Source of the DNA: Comamonas granuli NBRC 101663
Lineage (GTDB): Bacteria; Pseudomonadota; Gammaproteobacteria; Burkholderiales; Burkholderiaceae_C
DNA: 64,000 bases
Assembly (NCBI RefSeq): GCF_000739995.1
Contig: NZ_BBJX01000014.1
Span: 1 to 64,000, forward strand
Direction of reading: 5' to 3'
Made by a program: the position numbers and the translations under genes. Of this stretch, positions 37,468-46,149 are shown in pieces. Below the pieces are notes generated by a model. It had not been told where the DNA came from. It saw only the letters and a list, made by a program, of their open reading frames with translations, and made no database searches. Every line of letters starts with the position of its first letter. Positions within the stretch are counted from its first letter, which is position 1.

Positions 37468-37564
37468 GGAATGCTCTCCTAACAGGCGGCATGGTGCCAC
37501 GGAATTGTTGACCCATGCGGCGCTCGTCTATATTATGGCAAAGCAATCTATTTTTGTCACAATA

Positions 37565-37576
37565 AATCAATTGATT
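37565..37576. promoter_or_regulatory. Candidate GntR operator
   Basis: AATCAATTGATT, a perfect 12-base palindrome, is in the divergent GntR/racemase gap, nine bases before the racemase ATG. Confidence 0.4.
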
Positions 37577-37584
37577 CACACAAT

Positions 37585-38328
37585 ATGAAGATCCAAATCA
37601 TCAACCCCAACGCCTCGCTCGCCATGACCGAAGAAATCGGCCACGCTGCGCGCCGGGTGGCCGCCCAGGGAACGCACATCATGCTGACCGGCACGGCCAG
37701 CGGCCCGGCCAGCATAGAAAGCGCTTTCGACGAAGCCCTGGCATTGCCCGGACTCATGCAGGCCGTAGAACAGGGCCGCCGGGAAGGCGTGCACGCCCAT
37801 GTCGTCGCGTGCTTCGGAGACCCGGGCCTGCAGGCCGCGCGCGAGGTGGCCGATGCGCCGGTGCTGGGGATTGCGCAGGCTGCCATGCATGCCGCCTGCC
37901 TGCTGGCGCCGCGCTTTTCCGTCATCACCACACTGCAGCGCACCGTCTCCACGGCGGAGCGCCTGGCGCGCCTTTATGGCTTCGAATACCAATGCCGCCG
38001 CGTGCACGCCACCGGCCTGCCCGTGCTGGCCCTGGAGGCAGCCGCTACGGACGACCGGGTATTTGCCCAGGTGCGCGCCTGCGCCGAACGCGCGATCGAG
38101 GAGGACGGCTGCGGAGCACTGGTGCTGGGCTGTGCCGGCATGGCACCGCTGTGCGCGCGCCTGTCCGGCGTCCTGGGCGTGCCCGTGATCGATGGCGTGA
38201 GTGTGGCAGTGAAGCTGGCCGAGGCGCTGAGCGGTGCAGGTCTGTCCGCCAGCAAGCGCGGCGACGGCGCGCGGCCCGAGGCCAAGCCCGTGACCGGGAT
38301 CATGAGCGCCTTTGCCTTGAGCGATTGA
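37585..38328 (+). CDS. Asp/Glu/hydantoin racemase-family protein
   Basis: 247 aa. NPNASLAMT at the N-terminus, C76 in VVACFGDPGL and C183 in LVLGCAGM are the paired catalytic cysteines of the hydantoin racemase branch, which inverts 5-substituted hydantoins or related carbons. Divergent from GntR. No hydantoinase (dihydropyrimidinase-type) is adjacent, so the true substrate may differ. A strong hairpin follows at 38339. Confidence 0.82.
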   Translation: MKIQIINPNASLAMTEEIGHAARRVAAQGTHIMLTGTASGPASIESAFDEALALPGLMQAVEQGRREGVHAHVVACFGDPGLQAAREVADAPVLGIAQAAMHAACLLAPRFSVITTLQRTVSTAERLARLYGFEYQCRRVHATGLPVLALEAAATDDRVFAQVRACAERAIEEDGCGALVLGCAGMAPLCARLSGVLGVPVIDGVSVAVKLAEALSGAGLSASKRGDGARPEAKPVTGIMSAFALSD

Positions 38329-38338
38329 GGCGCGGGTG

Positions 38339-38362
38339 CTGCGGCCCTGCGCGGGGCCGCAG
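38339..38362. terminator. GC-rich hairpin between convergent genes
   Basis: CTGCGGCCC, 6-base loop, GGGCCGCAG. No T tract, so it is a weak or Rho-dependent terminator or an mRNA 3' stabiliser for the racemase transcript. Confidence 0.5.
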
Positions 38363-38466
38363 CGATTGAGTGGCCGCGGCCGTCGGCGCGACGCGCCGGG
38401 CGGGCCCAGGCCCTGTGGGCCGCCACCCCGCAGTGCAAGGCTGCAAGCAGGGATGGCGCCGCCCGA

Positions 38467-39891
38467 TCAAAGGGTTTCGTCGCGCAGGTAGTACCAGTGG
38501 TAGAGAAAGCGCTGGCCAAACCGGCGGAACGGTGCAAAGGCGCGCGAGCGCACCAGATTGAACACGTTCGGATATTCCAGTTCGGAGTTGTAGATGGGCA
38601 GTTCGAACGCCGGCAGGTTTTTGCCGGCGATGCGCTGCGCCATGCGGCGTCCGGCGTGGGCCGAGAAGGACACGCCGTTGCCGCCATAGCCGACTGCGTA
38701 GAACACCGATTCATCCGCATTGGGCTGCACGATGCGCGGCATCATGTCGTGGCTCACGTCCACCCAGCCCCACCACGAGTAGTCGATCTGGATGCCCTTG
38801 AGCGCCGGGAATTTGCGGTGCAGGCCGTCGATGAGCTTGGCCATGTGCACCGGGTTGGGTGCATCGGCTCCGGTGATGGAGCTACGGCTGCCGATCTGGA
38901 CCCGGTTGTCGGGCAGCTTGCGGTAGTAAAAGCGCAGCGTGCGGGTATCGGTGATGACTTCGGTGGTCTTGAAGTTGGTCGCCGCCAGCTCCTGTTCCGT
39001 CAGCGGGCGCGTGACCAGCGAGTTGGACAGAATGGGCATGATCTTGGAATCCAGGCTCCGGTGCATGCCATTGCTGGTATAGCCACCGGTGGCAAAACCC
39101 ACGGCACGCGCCTTGACCGTGCCTCCCGGAGTCTTCAGGTAATGCACACCGTTGCGCGTCTCCATGCCGATCACGGGGCTGGCCGGGTGCACTTTCACCC
39201 CCAGTTCCCGGGCCTTGCGCAGATAGCCGAAGGCCAGTTTCAGCGGATGCACGCCGATGCCGTCGGGCTCGTGCAGCGCGCCGAAGCTCTCGGCGTCGTT
39301 GACATACTCGTCGCGCACCTCGTCCGGGGTGAGCATGCGGGTGTTGTAACCGAAGACCTCGCGCATGACCTTGGACTCGTTGTGCAGGAAGGCCATCTTC
39401 TTCTCGCGGTGCGCGATGTACAGATGCCCGCCCGGCTGGGGCTCGCACTCGGGAAATTCGGCCACCAGGCTCTTGAAGGTGTCGAAGCCCTCGCGAATCT
39501 CGGCGTCGAGCTTCAGTGCGGTTTCCTTGCCCCAGCGCGCGATCCACTGCGAGCGATAGAGGCGGCCGCTGGCGTTCTGGCCTTGCCCGCCGTTGCGGCT
39601 GGTGCAGCCCCAGACGGCCTGGTTGGCTTCAAGCACCGTGGCGCGGATGCCATGCTCGCGCGCCAGAAACAGCGCCGTCGCCAGGCCCGTGAATCCCGAG
39701 CCCACGATCACCACATCGGCATCGACGTCGCCCGTGATCGGGCCATCGTCTTCCGGCGGCTCGCCGGCCGTTCCCACCCAGTAGGTGGGAGCGTAGTTGG
39801 CCCCATGGCCGGGCGATTTCGCCACCAATGGGTCGTACTGCGGATCGTAGGGGCTGCGCATGGAGGCGCGTGGTTGGGCGTGGGCTTTCAT
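38467..39891 (-). CDS. tauY: Taurine dehydrogenase large (FAD) subunit
   Basis: 474 aa from the ATG at 39891 (GGAGA upstream; the frame is open to 40005). NYAPTYWVGTAGEPPEDDG, Rossmann VVIVGSGFTGLATA (G64-G66-G69), WGCTSRNGGQGQ and a C-terminal AVGYGGNGVSFSAHAG mark a DAO-family flavoenzyme. The N-terminal layout is that of TauY, which oxidatively deaminates taurine to sulfoacetaldehyde with cytochrome c as acceptor. It is divergent from tauX, and TRAP and Xsc genes follow; this context is the strongest support. Without context it could be called a gamma-glutamylputrescine oxidase-like enzyme. Confidence 0.82.
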   Translation of the reverse strand: MKAHAQPRASMRSPYDPQYDPLVAKSPGHGANYAPTYWVGTAGEPPEDDGPITGDVDADVVIVGSGFTGLATALFLAREHGIRATVLEANQAVWGCTSRNGGQGQNASGRLYRSQWIARWGKETALKLDAEIREGFDTFKSLVAEFPECEPQPGGHLYIAHREKKMAFLHNESKVMREVFGYNTRMLTPDEVRDEYVNDAESFGALHEPDGIGVHPLKLAFGYLRKARELGVKVHPASPVIGMETRNGVHYLKTPGGTVKARAVGFATGGYTSNGMHRSLDSKIMPILSNSLVTRPLTEQELAATNFKTTEVITDTRTLRFYYRKLPDNRVQIGSRSSITGADAPNPVHMAKLIDGLHRKFPALKGIQIDYSWWGWVDVSHDMMPRIVQPNADESVFYAVGYGGNGVSFSAHAGRRMAQRIAGKNLPAFELPIYNSELEYPNVFNLVRSRAFAPFRRFGQRFLYHWYYLRDETL

Positions 39892-40059
39892 GCCGGTCTC
39901 CGGGTAGTTCAAATGGGCCTTTTTTGCGGCTGGGTGATGCATGCACTTCGGCACACCCAAAGGAATGCCGAGGAGTACGGCGAGGTTATCCAGGGCCATC
40001 GCCACATCGTTAGCGCCACTGCGCGGGTTTTGATAGAGCCAGCAAGCCGCTGCCTGTGT

Positions 40060-40092
40060 CTGGACCTATCGAATGCACTTTGCTGGTTCTAC
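40060..40092 (+). promoter_or_regulatory. Paired direct repeat, candidate TauR operator
   Basis: CTGGACCTAT (40060) and CTGGTTCTAC (40083), start-to-start 23, lie in the tauY/tauX divergent gap. The first matches the TauR box of Rhodobacter capsulatus (CTGGACYTAA, from memory) at 9 of 10 positions. Confidence 0.65.
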
Positions 40093-40201
40093 GAGCCCAC
40101 GAAGTGCGTAACTACCATTCGTTCGACCATCACACCAATGGCGGCTTCGCCATCGCGACGGCGAAGCAGAGATTGACCGGAAGCGAATCAAAGGAGACGA
40201 A

Positions 40202-40600
40202 ATGACTGAAAGAAGCGACAGCGTGAGCGTGCAGTTCCTCATGGACTTCGGCGCCGCCTGGAACCGCCACGACATCGAGGCCCTGATGTCGTTCATGGCC
40301 GACGACTGCGAGTTTCACGCCGTGGCCGGCCCGGACCTCATGGGCCGAAGCTACATCGGCCGTGAAGCCGTGCGCGAGGGCTTTCAACTCGCCTGGCAGA
40401 CCTTCCCCGACGCCGCCTGGCTCGACGGCGTGCACTTCGTGCACGGCGACCGCGGGGTTTCCGAGACCACGTTCAAGGGCACCAAGCTCGACGGCTCGCG
40501 GGTCGAGGCCCGCATGGTCGATGTGTTCACTTTCCGGGACGGAAAAATCGCGGTCAAGAACGCCTACAGAAAAGACCGCCCCCCGATCAGCGCACGCTGA
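40202..40600 (+). CDS. tauX: Taurine dehydrogenase small subunit (SnoaL/NTF2-like)
   Basis: 132 aa with GGAGA before the ATG. SnoaL-like alpha/beta barrel: FGAAWNRHDIEALMSFMADDCEFHAVAGP, later MVDVFTFRDGKIAVKNAYRK. TauX partners are small proteins of this type beside TauY; on its own the fold says little. It leads the TRAP operon, 29 bases before the solute-binding gene. Confidence 0.75.
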   Translation: MTERSDSVSVQFLMDFGAAWNRHDIEALMSFMADDCEFHAVAGPDLMGRSYIGREAVREGFQLAWQTFPDAAWLDGVHFVHGDRGVSETTFKGTKLDGSRVEARMVDVFTFRDGKIAVKNAYRKDRPPISAR

Positions 40601-40629
40601 CAACTGGATCAATTCAAAGGAGACAAGAC

Positions 40630-41622
40630 ATGACTTTCAAGAAAACCATGGTGATGCACCTGGTGGGCGCAGCCTCTCTGCTTGCCACCGGTGCCTGGGC
40701 AACGACGTTCAAGGTGGCCGTTGGCGACGCCCAGGGCGGAACCCAGTGGGAGCTGGCGACCAAGTTCAAGCAGTCCTTCGAACAGAAGACCGGCGGCAAG
40801 CACAAGCTCGACCTCTTTCCCAACGGCCAGTTGGGCAGCGAGGAAGACACCATCAACAATGCCGCCATGGGCACGCTGGACTTTTCCATTCTGGCGATCA
40901 ACAACGTCACCCCTTTCTCGCCCACGGTCGGCGTGCTGACACTGCCCTACGTCATTCAGAGCGCCGAGGACGCCAAGAAGCTCACCTTGGGTGAGGTCGG
41001 CAAGGATCTGACGGCCAGCACCCTGCGCGATGCCAACGTGCGCATCGTCGGCTGGGCCTACTCGGGCTTTCGCGTGCTGACCAACTCCAAGAAGCCCGTG
41101 AAAACCGTGGCCGACCTGCAAGGCCTCAAGATCCGCGTGCCCAAGAACGAGATCATGATCGCCAGCTACCAGGCCTGGGGCATCAATCCCACGCCGATGT
41201 CCTGGGGCGAGACCTTCACCGCCCTGCAGCAGCGCGTGGTCGATGGCCAGGACAACCCGTACATCACCATCTCGGCGATGAAGTTCAACGAGGTGCAGAA
41301 GTACATTACCAACATCCGCTACGTGTTCTCGCTGGAACCCTTGATCGTGAGCGAGTCGGTGTTCAAGAAGCAGCCGGCCGACGTGCAGAAGGCCATCCTC
41401 GAAGCAGGCGCCGAAGCCTCCGAGCACAGCTACCGCTGGCTGCTGGAGACCGAAGACAAGATCAAGAAAGACCTGACCGCCAAGGGCATGCAGATCACGG
41501 ATGCGGCCGATGGCGAGAAAGAGTTCATCAGCAAGGCCACGGCCACGGTGTGGCCGAAGTTCTACAACAGCATCGGCGGGAAAGACAAGCTCGACAAGGT
41601 GCTGAAGGCGCTGGGTCGCTGA
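40630..41622 (+). CDS. dctP: TRAP transporter substrate-binding protein (taurine-type)
   Basis: 330 aa. Signal peptide ending near GAWA. DctP marks: NGQLGSEEDTINNAAMGTLDF, GLKIRVPKNEIMIASYQAWGINPTPM and ALQQRVVDGQDNPY. By locus it should bind taurine, corresponding to the TauK component of TauKLM. A 9 bp hairpin follows, as often seen between a binding-protein gene and its membrane genes. Confidence 0.9.
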   Translation: MTFKKTMVMHLVGAASLLATGAWATTFKVAVGDAQGGTQWELATKFKQSFEQKTGGKHKLDLFPNGQLGSEEDTINNAAMGTLDFSILAINNVTPFSPTVGVLTLPYVIQSAEDAKKLTLGEVGKDLTASTLRDANVRIVGWAYSGFRVLTNSKKPVKTVADLQGLKIRVPKNEIMIASYQAWGINPTPMSWGETFTALQQRVVDGQDNPYITISAMKFNEVQKYITNIRYVFSLEPLIVSESVFKKQPADVQKAILEAGAEASEHSYRWLLETEDKIKKDLTAKGMQITDAADGEKEFISKATATVWPKFYNSIGGKDKLDKVLKALGR

Positions 41623-41634
41623 GACGGGCCTGGA

Positions 41635-41666
41635 CAGGACGGCGGCGCCATGGGGCGGCCGTCCTG
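41635..41666 (+). promoter_or_regulatory. Intra-operon hairpin after the TRAP binding protein
   Basis: CAGGACGGC, 14-base loop, GCCGTCCTG, without a T run. It probably stabilises or partly terminates the mRNA so the binding protein is made in excess. Confidence 0.55.
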
Positions 41667-41742
41667 CCGGTCAGTGTTAGCGTTGCGCAATTGCATGCCC
41701 CCAACCCGCGGGGCAGGCCCTGTTTTTCCCTGAGAGAACGCC

Positions 41743-42291
41743 ATGTCCAGCCCTCGTTCCTTCCTCAAGTGGCTCAACCATCTGGAGACCATGCTGTGCG
41801 AGCTCCTGCTCGCCGCATTCGTCCTGCTGTTGTTCGCCCAGATCGTCGCCCGCCAACTGTTCCAGTACTCCATCGCCTGGAGTGAGGAGCTGTCCACCTA
41901 CATGTTCGTGTGGTTCGCCTACCTGGGCGCCGTGGTGGCGGCCAAGATGTCGGCCCACAACCGCGTCACCTTCCATTTCCAGTTCATGCCCAAAGCCATG
42001 GCCAAGGCCATGCTCGTGCTGGCCGATCTGCTGTGGGTGGCCTTCAACAGCTATTTCGTCTACCTGAGCTACGACTTCGTCTTCCACCGCATGAACCTGT
42101 TCTGGAAGTCCCAGACCCTGGGCGTGCCGATGAAGTACCTGTACATGATCCTGCCGGTTGCGTTCACGCTCATGTCGATCCGCATTCTCTACAACGTGTA
42201 TCTCACGGTGTTCAAGGGCGTGGAGCTGATCGACCCCGAGGCAGCGGAAATCGAAAAACTCAAACAACTAGCGGCACGGGGCAATGCCTGA
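41743..42291 (+). CDS. TRAP transporter small membrane subunit (DctQ type)
   Basis: 182 aa with four TM helices. FAQIVARQLFQYSIAWSEELSTYMFVWFAYLGA is the conserved core of DctQ (shown here only as a marker region, residues about 28-60). Stop is 17 bases before the large subunit. Confidence 0.9.
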   Translation: MSSPRSFLKWLNHLETMLCELLLAAFVLLLFAQIVARQLFQYSIAWSEELSTYMFVWFAYLGAVVAAKMSAHNRVTFHFQFMPKAMAKAMLVLADLLWVAFNSYFVYLSYDFVFHRMNLFWKSQTLGVPMKYLYMILPVAFTLMSIRILYNVYLTVFKGVELIDPEAAEIEKLKQLAARGNA

Positions 42292-42308
42292 CGGCTGAGG
42301 AGACAAAC

Positions 42309-43649
42309 ATGGAAAACTATGTAGTCGAACTGCTGTTCGGCGGATTCTTCCTGTTCCTGATCATGGGTGCGCCGATTTCCGTGGCGCTCGGCGGCGCCGC
42401 CATGGGGGCCTACCTGGCCCTGGACAAGGACCCCATCACGCTGGTACAGATTGCGTTCACGTCGGTGGGCAGCTTCCCGCTGATGGCCCTGCCCGCCTTC
42501 GTGCTGGCTGGGGCCCTGATGGAGGCCGCAGGCATCTCGCGGCGTCTGGTGGACATTGCCGAGGCGCTGGCCGGTCCGATCACCGGCGGCCTGGGCGCCG
42601 CCACGGTGCTGGCCTGCCTGTTCTTTGGCGCCATTTCGGGCTCCGGGCCCGCCACCACCGCCGCCGTGGGCATGCTGATGATTCCGGCCATGGTCAGACG
42701 CCGCTACGACCGTGCCTACGCGTCGGCCGTGACGGCCGCCTCCGGCGGGCTGGGCATCATCATTCCGCCGTCCATTCCCATGGTGATCTTCGGTATTTCG
42801 GCGCTGGGCATGGCGCCGCCGCCGGAGGCCATCGAGAAGTTCGGCCAGTTCGACTCGCTGTCCATTCCCAAGCTGTTCATGGCAGGCTTCATCCCCGGCC
42901 TGGTGATGGCCACGGGCCTGCTGGTGATGAACTACGTGATCTCGCGCAAGAAGGGCTACCGGGGCCTGACCGACACCTGGTCGGGCGGCGACATCGGCAC
43001 GGCGCTGCGCAAGGGCATCTGGGCCTTGTTCGCGCCGGTGATCATCCTGGGCGGCATCTACACCGGGATGTTCACGCCCACCGAGTCGGCGATCGTGGCA
43101 ATCTTCTATACCCTGTTCGTGGGCATCTTCGTACACCATGAACTGCGGTTCAAGGCCTGCCTCAACGCACTGCGCACCACGACCTGGATCACCGGCCGCG
43201 TGCTGCTGATCCTGTTCACGGCCACGGCCTTCGGGCGCCTGCTGGTCGAGACGCGCATCCCGGCCCTGGTGGCCAGTTCCATGCTGGGCATGACGGACAA
43301 CATCTATGTGGTCTGGACCCTGATCATCCTGTTCCTGCTCTTCGTGGGCATGTTCATGGAGACCCTGGCCGCCATCATGATCCTGGTGCCTGTGCTGCTG
43401 CCGGTGATGTACACCATGGGGGCAGACCCGACGCACGTGGGCATCGTGGTCATCTGCGCGCTGTCGATCGGCTTTCAGACCCCGCCCCTGGGCGAGAACC
43501 TGTTCGTCGCCTCGGGCATTGGCGGCGAGTCGGTCGAACGCATCGTGGTGCGCGTGCTGCCCTTCGTGCTGGTCTCCACGCTGACCGTGTTCATGATCGC
43601 CTTCTTCCCACAGCTCTCGCTGTGGCTGCCCAAGCTGCTGGGCTACTGA
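42309..43649 (+). CDS. TRAP transporter large permease (DctM type)
   Basis: 446 aa from the ATG at 42309 (GGAGA upstream), 12-13 hydrophobic segments. IMGAPISVALGGAAMGAYLAL, GAISGSGPATTAAVG, GLGIIIPPSIPMVIFG, MFTPTESAIVA and PPLGENLFVASGI are DctM signatures. Its last 7 bases overlap the end of the convergent MocR gene. Confidence 0.94.
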   Translation: MENYVVELLFGGFFLFLIMGAPISVALGGAAMGAYLALDKDPITLVQIAFTSVGSFPLMALPAFVLAGALMEAAGISRRLVDIAEALAGPITGGLGAATVLACLFFGAISGSGPATTAAVGMLMIPAMVRRRYDRAYASAVTAASGGLGIIIPPSIPMVIFGISALGMAPPPEAIEKFGQFDSLSIPKLFMAGFIPGLVMATGLLVMNYVISRKKGYRGLTDTWSGGDIGTALRKGIWALFAPVIILGGIYTGMFTPTESAIVAIFYTLFVGIFVHHELRFKACLNALRTTTWITGRVLLILFTATAFGRLLVETRIPALVASSMLGMTDNIYVVWTLIILFLLFVGMFMETLAAIMILVPVLLPVMYTMGADPTHVGIVVICALSIGFQTPPLGENLFVASGIGGESVERIVVRVLPFVLVSTLTVFMIAFFPQLSLWLPKLLGY

Positions 43650-45148
43650 GTCCGTGAACGCATGCCATGCAATACATCGGCAAGGATGGCAATGCCTTGC
43701 TCGATGGCATGGCTGGGGATGGACTGGTAGCCCAGCCGGATGTAGTTGGCCGGCGGTGTCTGGGCCACGAAGAACACATCGCCCGGCTCGATGAGCACCC
43801 CCCGCTCAGCGGCCTGGCGGGCCAGTTCGCCGGCGCGCACGCCATCCGGAATGCGCACCCACAGAGACCCTCCCCCGCTCACCGGCACAGGGGTGCACTC
43901 GGGCAGGTGCTTGGCAAGTGCCGCCCACAGGAGATGGTGGCGTTCCTTCTGGGCCTGCGCCAGCCGGCGGAGCTGGGCGTCGTTGTGCCCCAGCGAGATG
44001 AAGAGCGCCAAAGTCCGCTGGATGAACGTGGACGGGTGGCGCAGCATCAGGCGGCGCAGTGCACGCAGGTGCTCGATGAGTTCCGGCGCGGCCACGATAT
44101 AGCCTACGCGCAGCCCCGGCGCCAGACTCTTGGACAGGCTGCCGATGTAGATCACGCGGTCGCTGCGGTCCAGGCTCTTGAGCGCGGGGATGGGATCGCC
44201 CTCGAAGCTGTTCTCGCTCTCGAAGTCGTCTTCGATGATGACGAAGTCGTGCTGCTGCGCCTGCTCCAGCAAGGCCTCGCGGCGCTCGCGCGGCATGGTC
44301 ACGCCCGTGGGGCACTGGTGGCTGGGGGTCGTGTAGACGTAGTCCATGGACCGCAGGCTCTCGCTCAGGGGGAGGCCGTGCTCGTCCACGGGCAGCGCGA
44401 TGATCTGGGAAGTCCGGCTGTTGAAAATATTGCGCGCATCGGGGTAGCCCGGGTCTTCCACGGCCACGTGCGTACCTTCGCGCATGAGCAGGTCGGCCAC
44501 CATGTAGAGCGCATGCTGGGCGCCGACGGTGATGATCAATTCGTCGCTGGACGCCCAGACACCGCGGCGCGGCAGGATCTTGGTCTGGATCTGCTGGATC
44601 AGGGACTCATCGTCGCGGGTGATCTGGTCGGGCGCCCACTCGCGGATGTCGAGCACGCTCAGGGCTTTCATGCAGCATTCGCGCCAGGCGGCGGTGGGGA
44701 ACAAGTCCTTGTCGAACTGCCCGTAGAGGAACGGATAGGGGTAGGACTGCCAGTCCGGTGGCTTGACGATGCTGCGGTACGCATTGGGCTGCAGGCACAG
44801 CCGCCGCGACCAGTCTGTCTTGCTCTGCGGCGCAGCCTCGGTGCGCGGGCTGGCAGAGGGCACCAGCCCGCGCCGGAAATCGGGATTGACGAAGTGGCCC
44901 TTGCGCTGCAGGCTGACCAGGAAAGCCTCCTCGGAGAGCTGCTGGTAGGCCAGCACCACGGTGATGCGCCCGACCTGGAGCTGTTCAGCCAGCTCGCGGC
45001 TGGAGGGCACGGGCTCACCCGGCGGCAGCACGCCGCCGTGGATGGCATCGACCATCATGGCGCAGATCTGGCCTTGCAGGCTCAGGCCATCGCGCCGGGA
45101 ACGCCGGAACAGTTCGTTCCACATGGCGCCAGTGAGTTTTTGGGACAT
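43643..45148 (-). CDS. MocR-type regulator (GntR winged helix fused to aminotransferase domain), TauR candidate
   Basis: 501 aa. N-terminal winged helix VLPPGEPVPSSRELAEQLQVGR and ITVVLAYQQL. The C-terminal fold-type I PLP domain has GAQHALYMVADLL, VEDPGYPDARN and the Schiff-base Lys340 in GSLSKSLAPGLRVGY. TauR of Rhodobacter capsulatus is of this class and activates taurine genes; the position next to the TRAP operon and near Xsc supports the same role here. Convergent with the TRAP operon. Confidence 0.85.
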   Translation of the reverse strand: MSQKLTGAMWNELFRRSRRDGLSLQGQICAMMVDAIHGGVLPPGEPVPSSRELAEQLQVGRITVVLAYQQLSEEAFLVSLQRKGHFVNPDFRRGLVPSASPRTEAAPQSKTDWSRRLCLQPNAYRSIVKPPDWQSYPYPFLYGQFDKDLFPTAAWRECCMKALSVLDIREWAPDQITRDDESLIQQIQTKILPRRGVWASSDELIITVGAQHALYMVADLLMREGTHVAVEDPGYPDARNIFNSRTSQIIALPVDEHGLPLSESLRSMDYVYTTPSHQCPTGVTMPRERREALLEQAQQHDFVIIEDDFESENSFEGDPIPALKSLDRSDRVIYIGSLSKSLAPGLRVGYIVAAPELIEHLRALRRLMLRHPSTFIQRTLALFISLGHNDAQLRRLAQAQKERHHLLWAALAKHLPECTPVPVSGGGSLWVRIPDGVRAGELARQAAERGVLIEPGDVFFVAQTPPANYIRLGYQSIPSHAIEQGIAILADVLHGMRSRTQ

Positions 45149-45243
45149 CCGGGTTCAGTATCAGTCAGAAGAGAAGGCACGCCAGCATAAGCCCGTCGTC
45201 CCCGCACTGTTCGACGGGTGCCTGCGAAGCAAAGTTCCATGGT

Positions 45244-45262
45244 GTGTTCAAGTATTGAACAC
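45244..45262. promoter_or_regulatory. Perfect inverted repeat upstream of the MocR gene
   Basis: GTGTTCAA-GTA-TTGAACAC, 8 bp arms, lies in the 159-base gap between tauE and the regulator start. Candidate operator of the regulator's own promoter. Confidence 0.5.
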
Positions 45263-45307
45263 TACCACCCGCCACCCAACCGGGAAACCTCCAGGGCAGC
45301 CGGTGCT

Positions 45308-46081
45308 TCAGGAGCGCGCGAGGTAGTTGGAGTAGACCAGGCCGGTGCCAGCAAGAACCAGCAGCGCTGCCGCCACCCGGGTCGTGGTCCGCGGTGACAG
45401 GCCCAGAGGATAGCGCTGCTGGATGCGGTGCACCAGCAGCACCACAGGGAAGGACAGCGCGATGTACAGCAGCGAGCGCCAGGTGAAGCTGCCCGTGGCT
45501 GCAATAAAGGCCAGGCGCACCACCTGCCCAATGGAAAACACCAGGAAAAGGCACTGGTGTATCACCCGCTGCGGCAGGGGCTGGCGGTAGAACAGGTAGA
45601 CCAGGGGCGGGCCGGCGGTGGAGAACAGCCCCCCCATGAGGCCGGACAGCAGGCCCGTGACCCGGAACACCCAGGGTGGGGACATCTGGCGCCAGGGAAC
45701 CGGCTGGACCACCATGGACAGCGCCGTCAGCAGGATGAAGCCACCCAGCACGTACTTGAGCACATACAGCGCCTGGCCGCTGAGCCAGATCAGCAGGGCC
45801 GCCCCTCCCATCACCCCGACGATGCTGGGCAGGATGGCGGGCCGCACGGGGTGCCACTCCCGGCCCAGCGGATGCGCACGGAAGTAGGCGGCCGTCTGCA
45901 CCAGGGTGATGACGCTGATGGCGTTGGTCGCCTCATCCAGCGGCACCAGATCGAACGTACCGATCAGCCCGATGAACAGCAGCGAGAAGGCAAAACCGGT
46001 CAGCGCCTGCACGTAGGTGGCCAGTGCCATGCACACGGTCACGTACCACCAGGTCAGCAAGGAGACACCAAAAAACGACAT
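45308..46081 (-). CDS. tauE: TauE/SafE-family sulfite exporter
   Basis: 257 aa, about eight TM helices. QALTGFAFSLLFIGLIGTFDLV and GLLSGLMGGLFSTAGPPLVYLF are the two repeated halves of TauE/SafE. It should export the sulfite released by Xsc; family members also move other organosulfur anions. Last of the xsc-pta-exporter run. Confidence 0.88.
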   Translation of the reverse strand: MSFFGVSLLTWWYVTVCMALATYVQALTGFAFSLLFIGLIGTFDLVPLDEATNAISVITLVQTAAYFRAHPLGREWHPVRPAILPSIVGVMGGAALLIWLSGQALYVLKYVLGGFILLTALSMVVQPVPWRQMSPPWVFRVTGLLSGLMGGLFSTAGPPLVYLFYRQPLPQRVIHQCLFLVFSIGQVVRLAFIAATGSFTWRSLLYIALSFPVVLLVHRIQQRYPLGLSPRTTTRVAAALLVLAGTGLVYSNYLARS

Positions 46082-46149
46082 GGTCAGTCACCAGGAGGCC
46101 GTGAAAAGGCGCGCGCCGGGGCCCGTCCCCGGCGCACGGTGCACAGGCA

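Noticed and set aside
38467-39891. Gamma-glutamylputrescine oxidase as the name for the flavoenzyme
   Set aside because: No other putrescine-pathway gene is near, while a SnoaL-type partner, TRAP importer, Xsc and Pta surround it.
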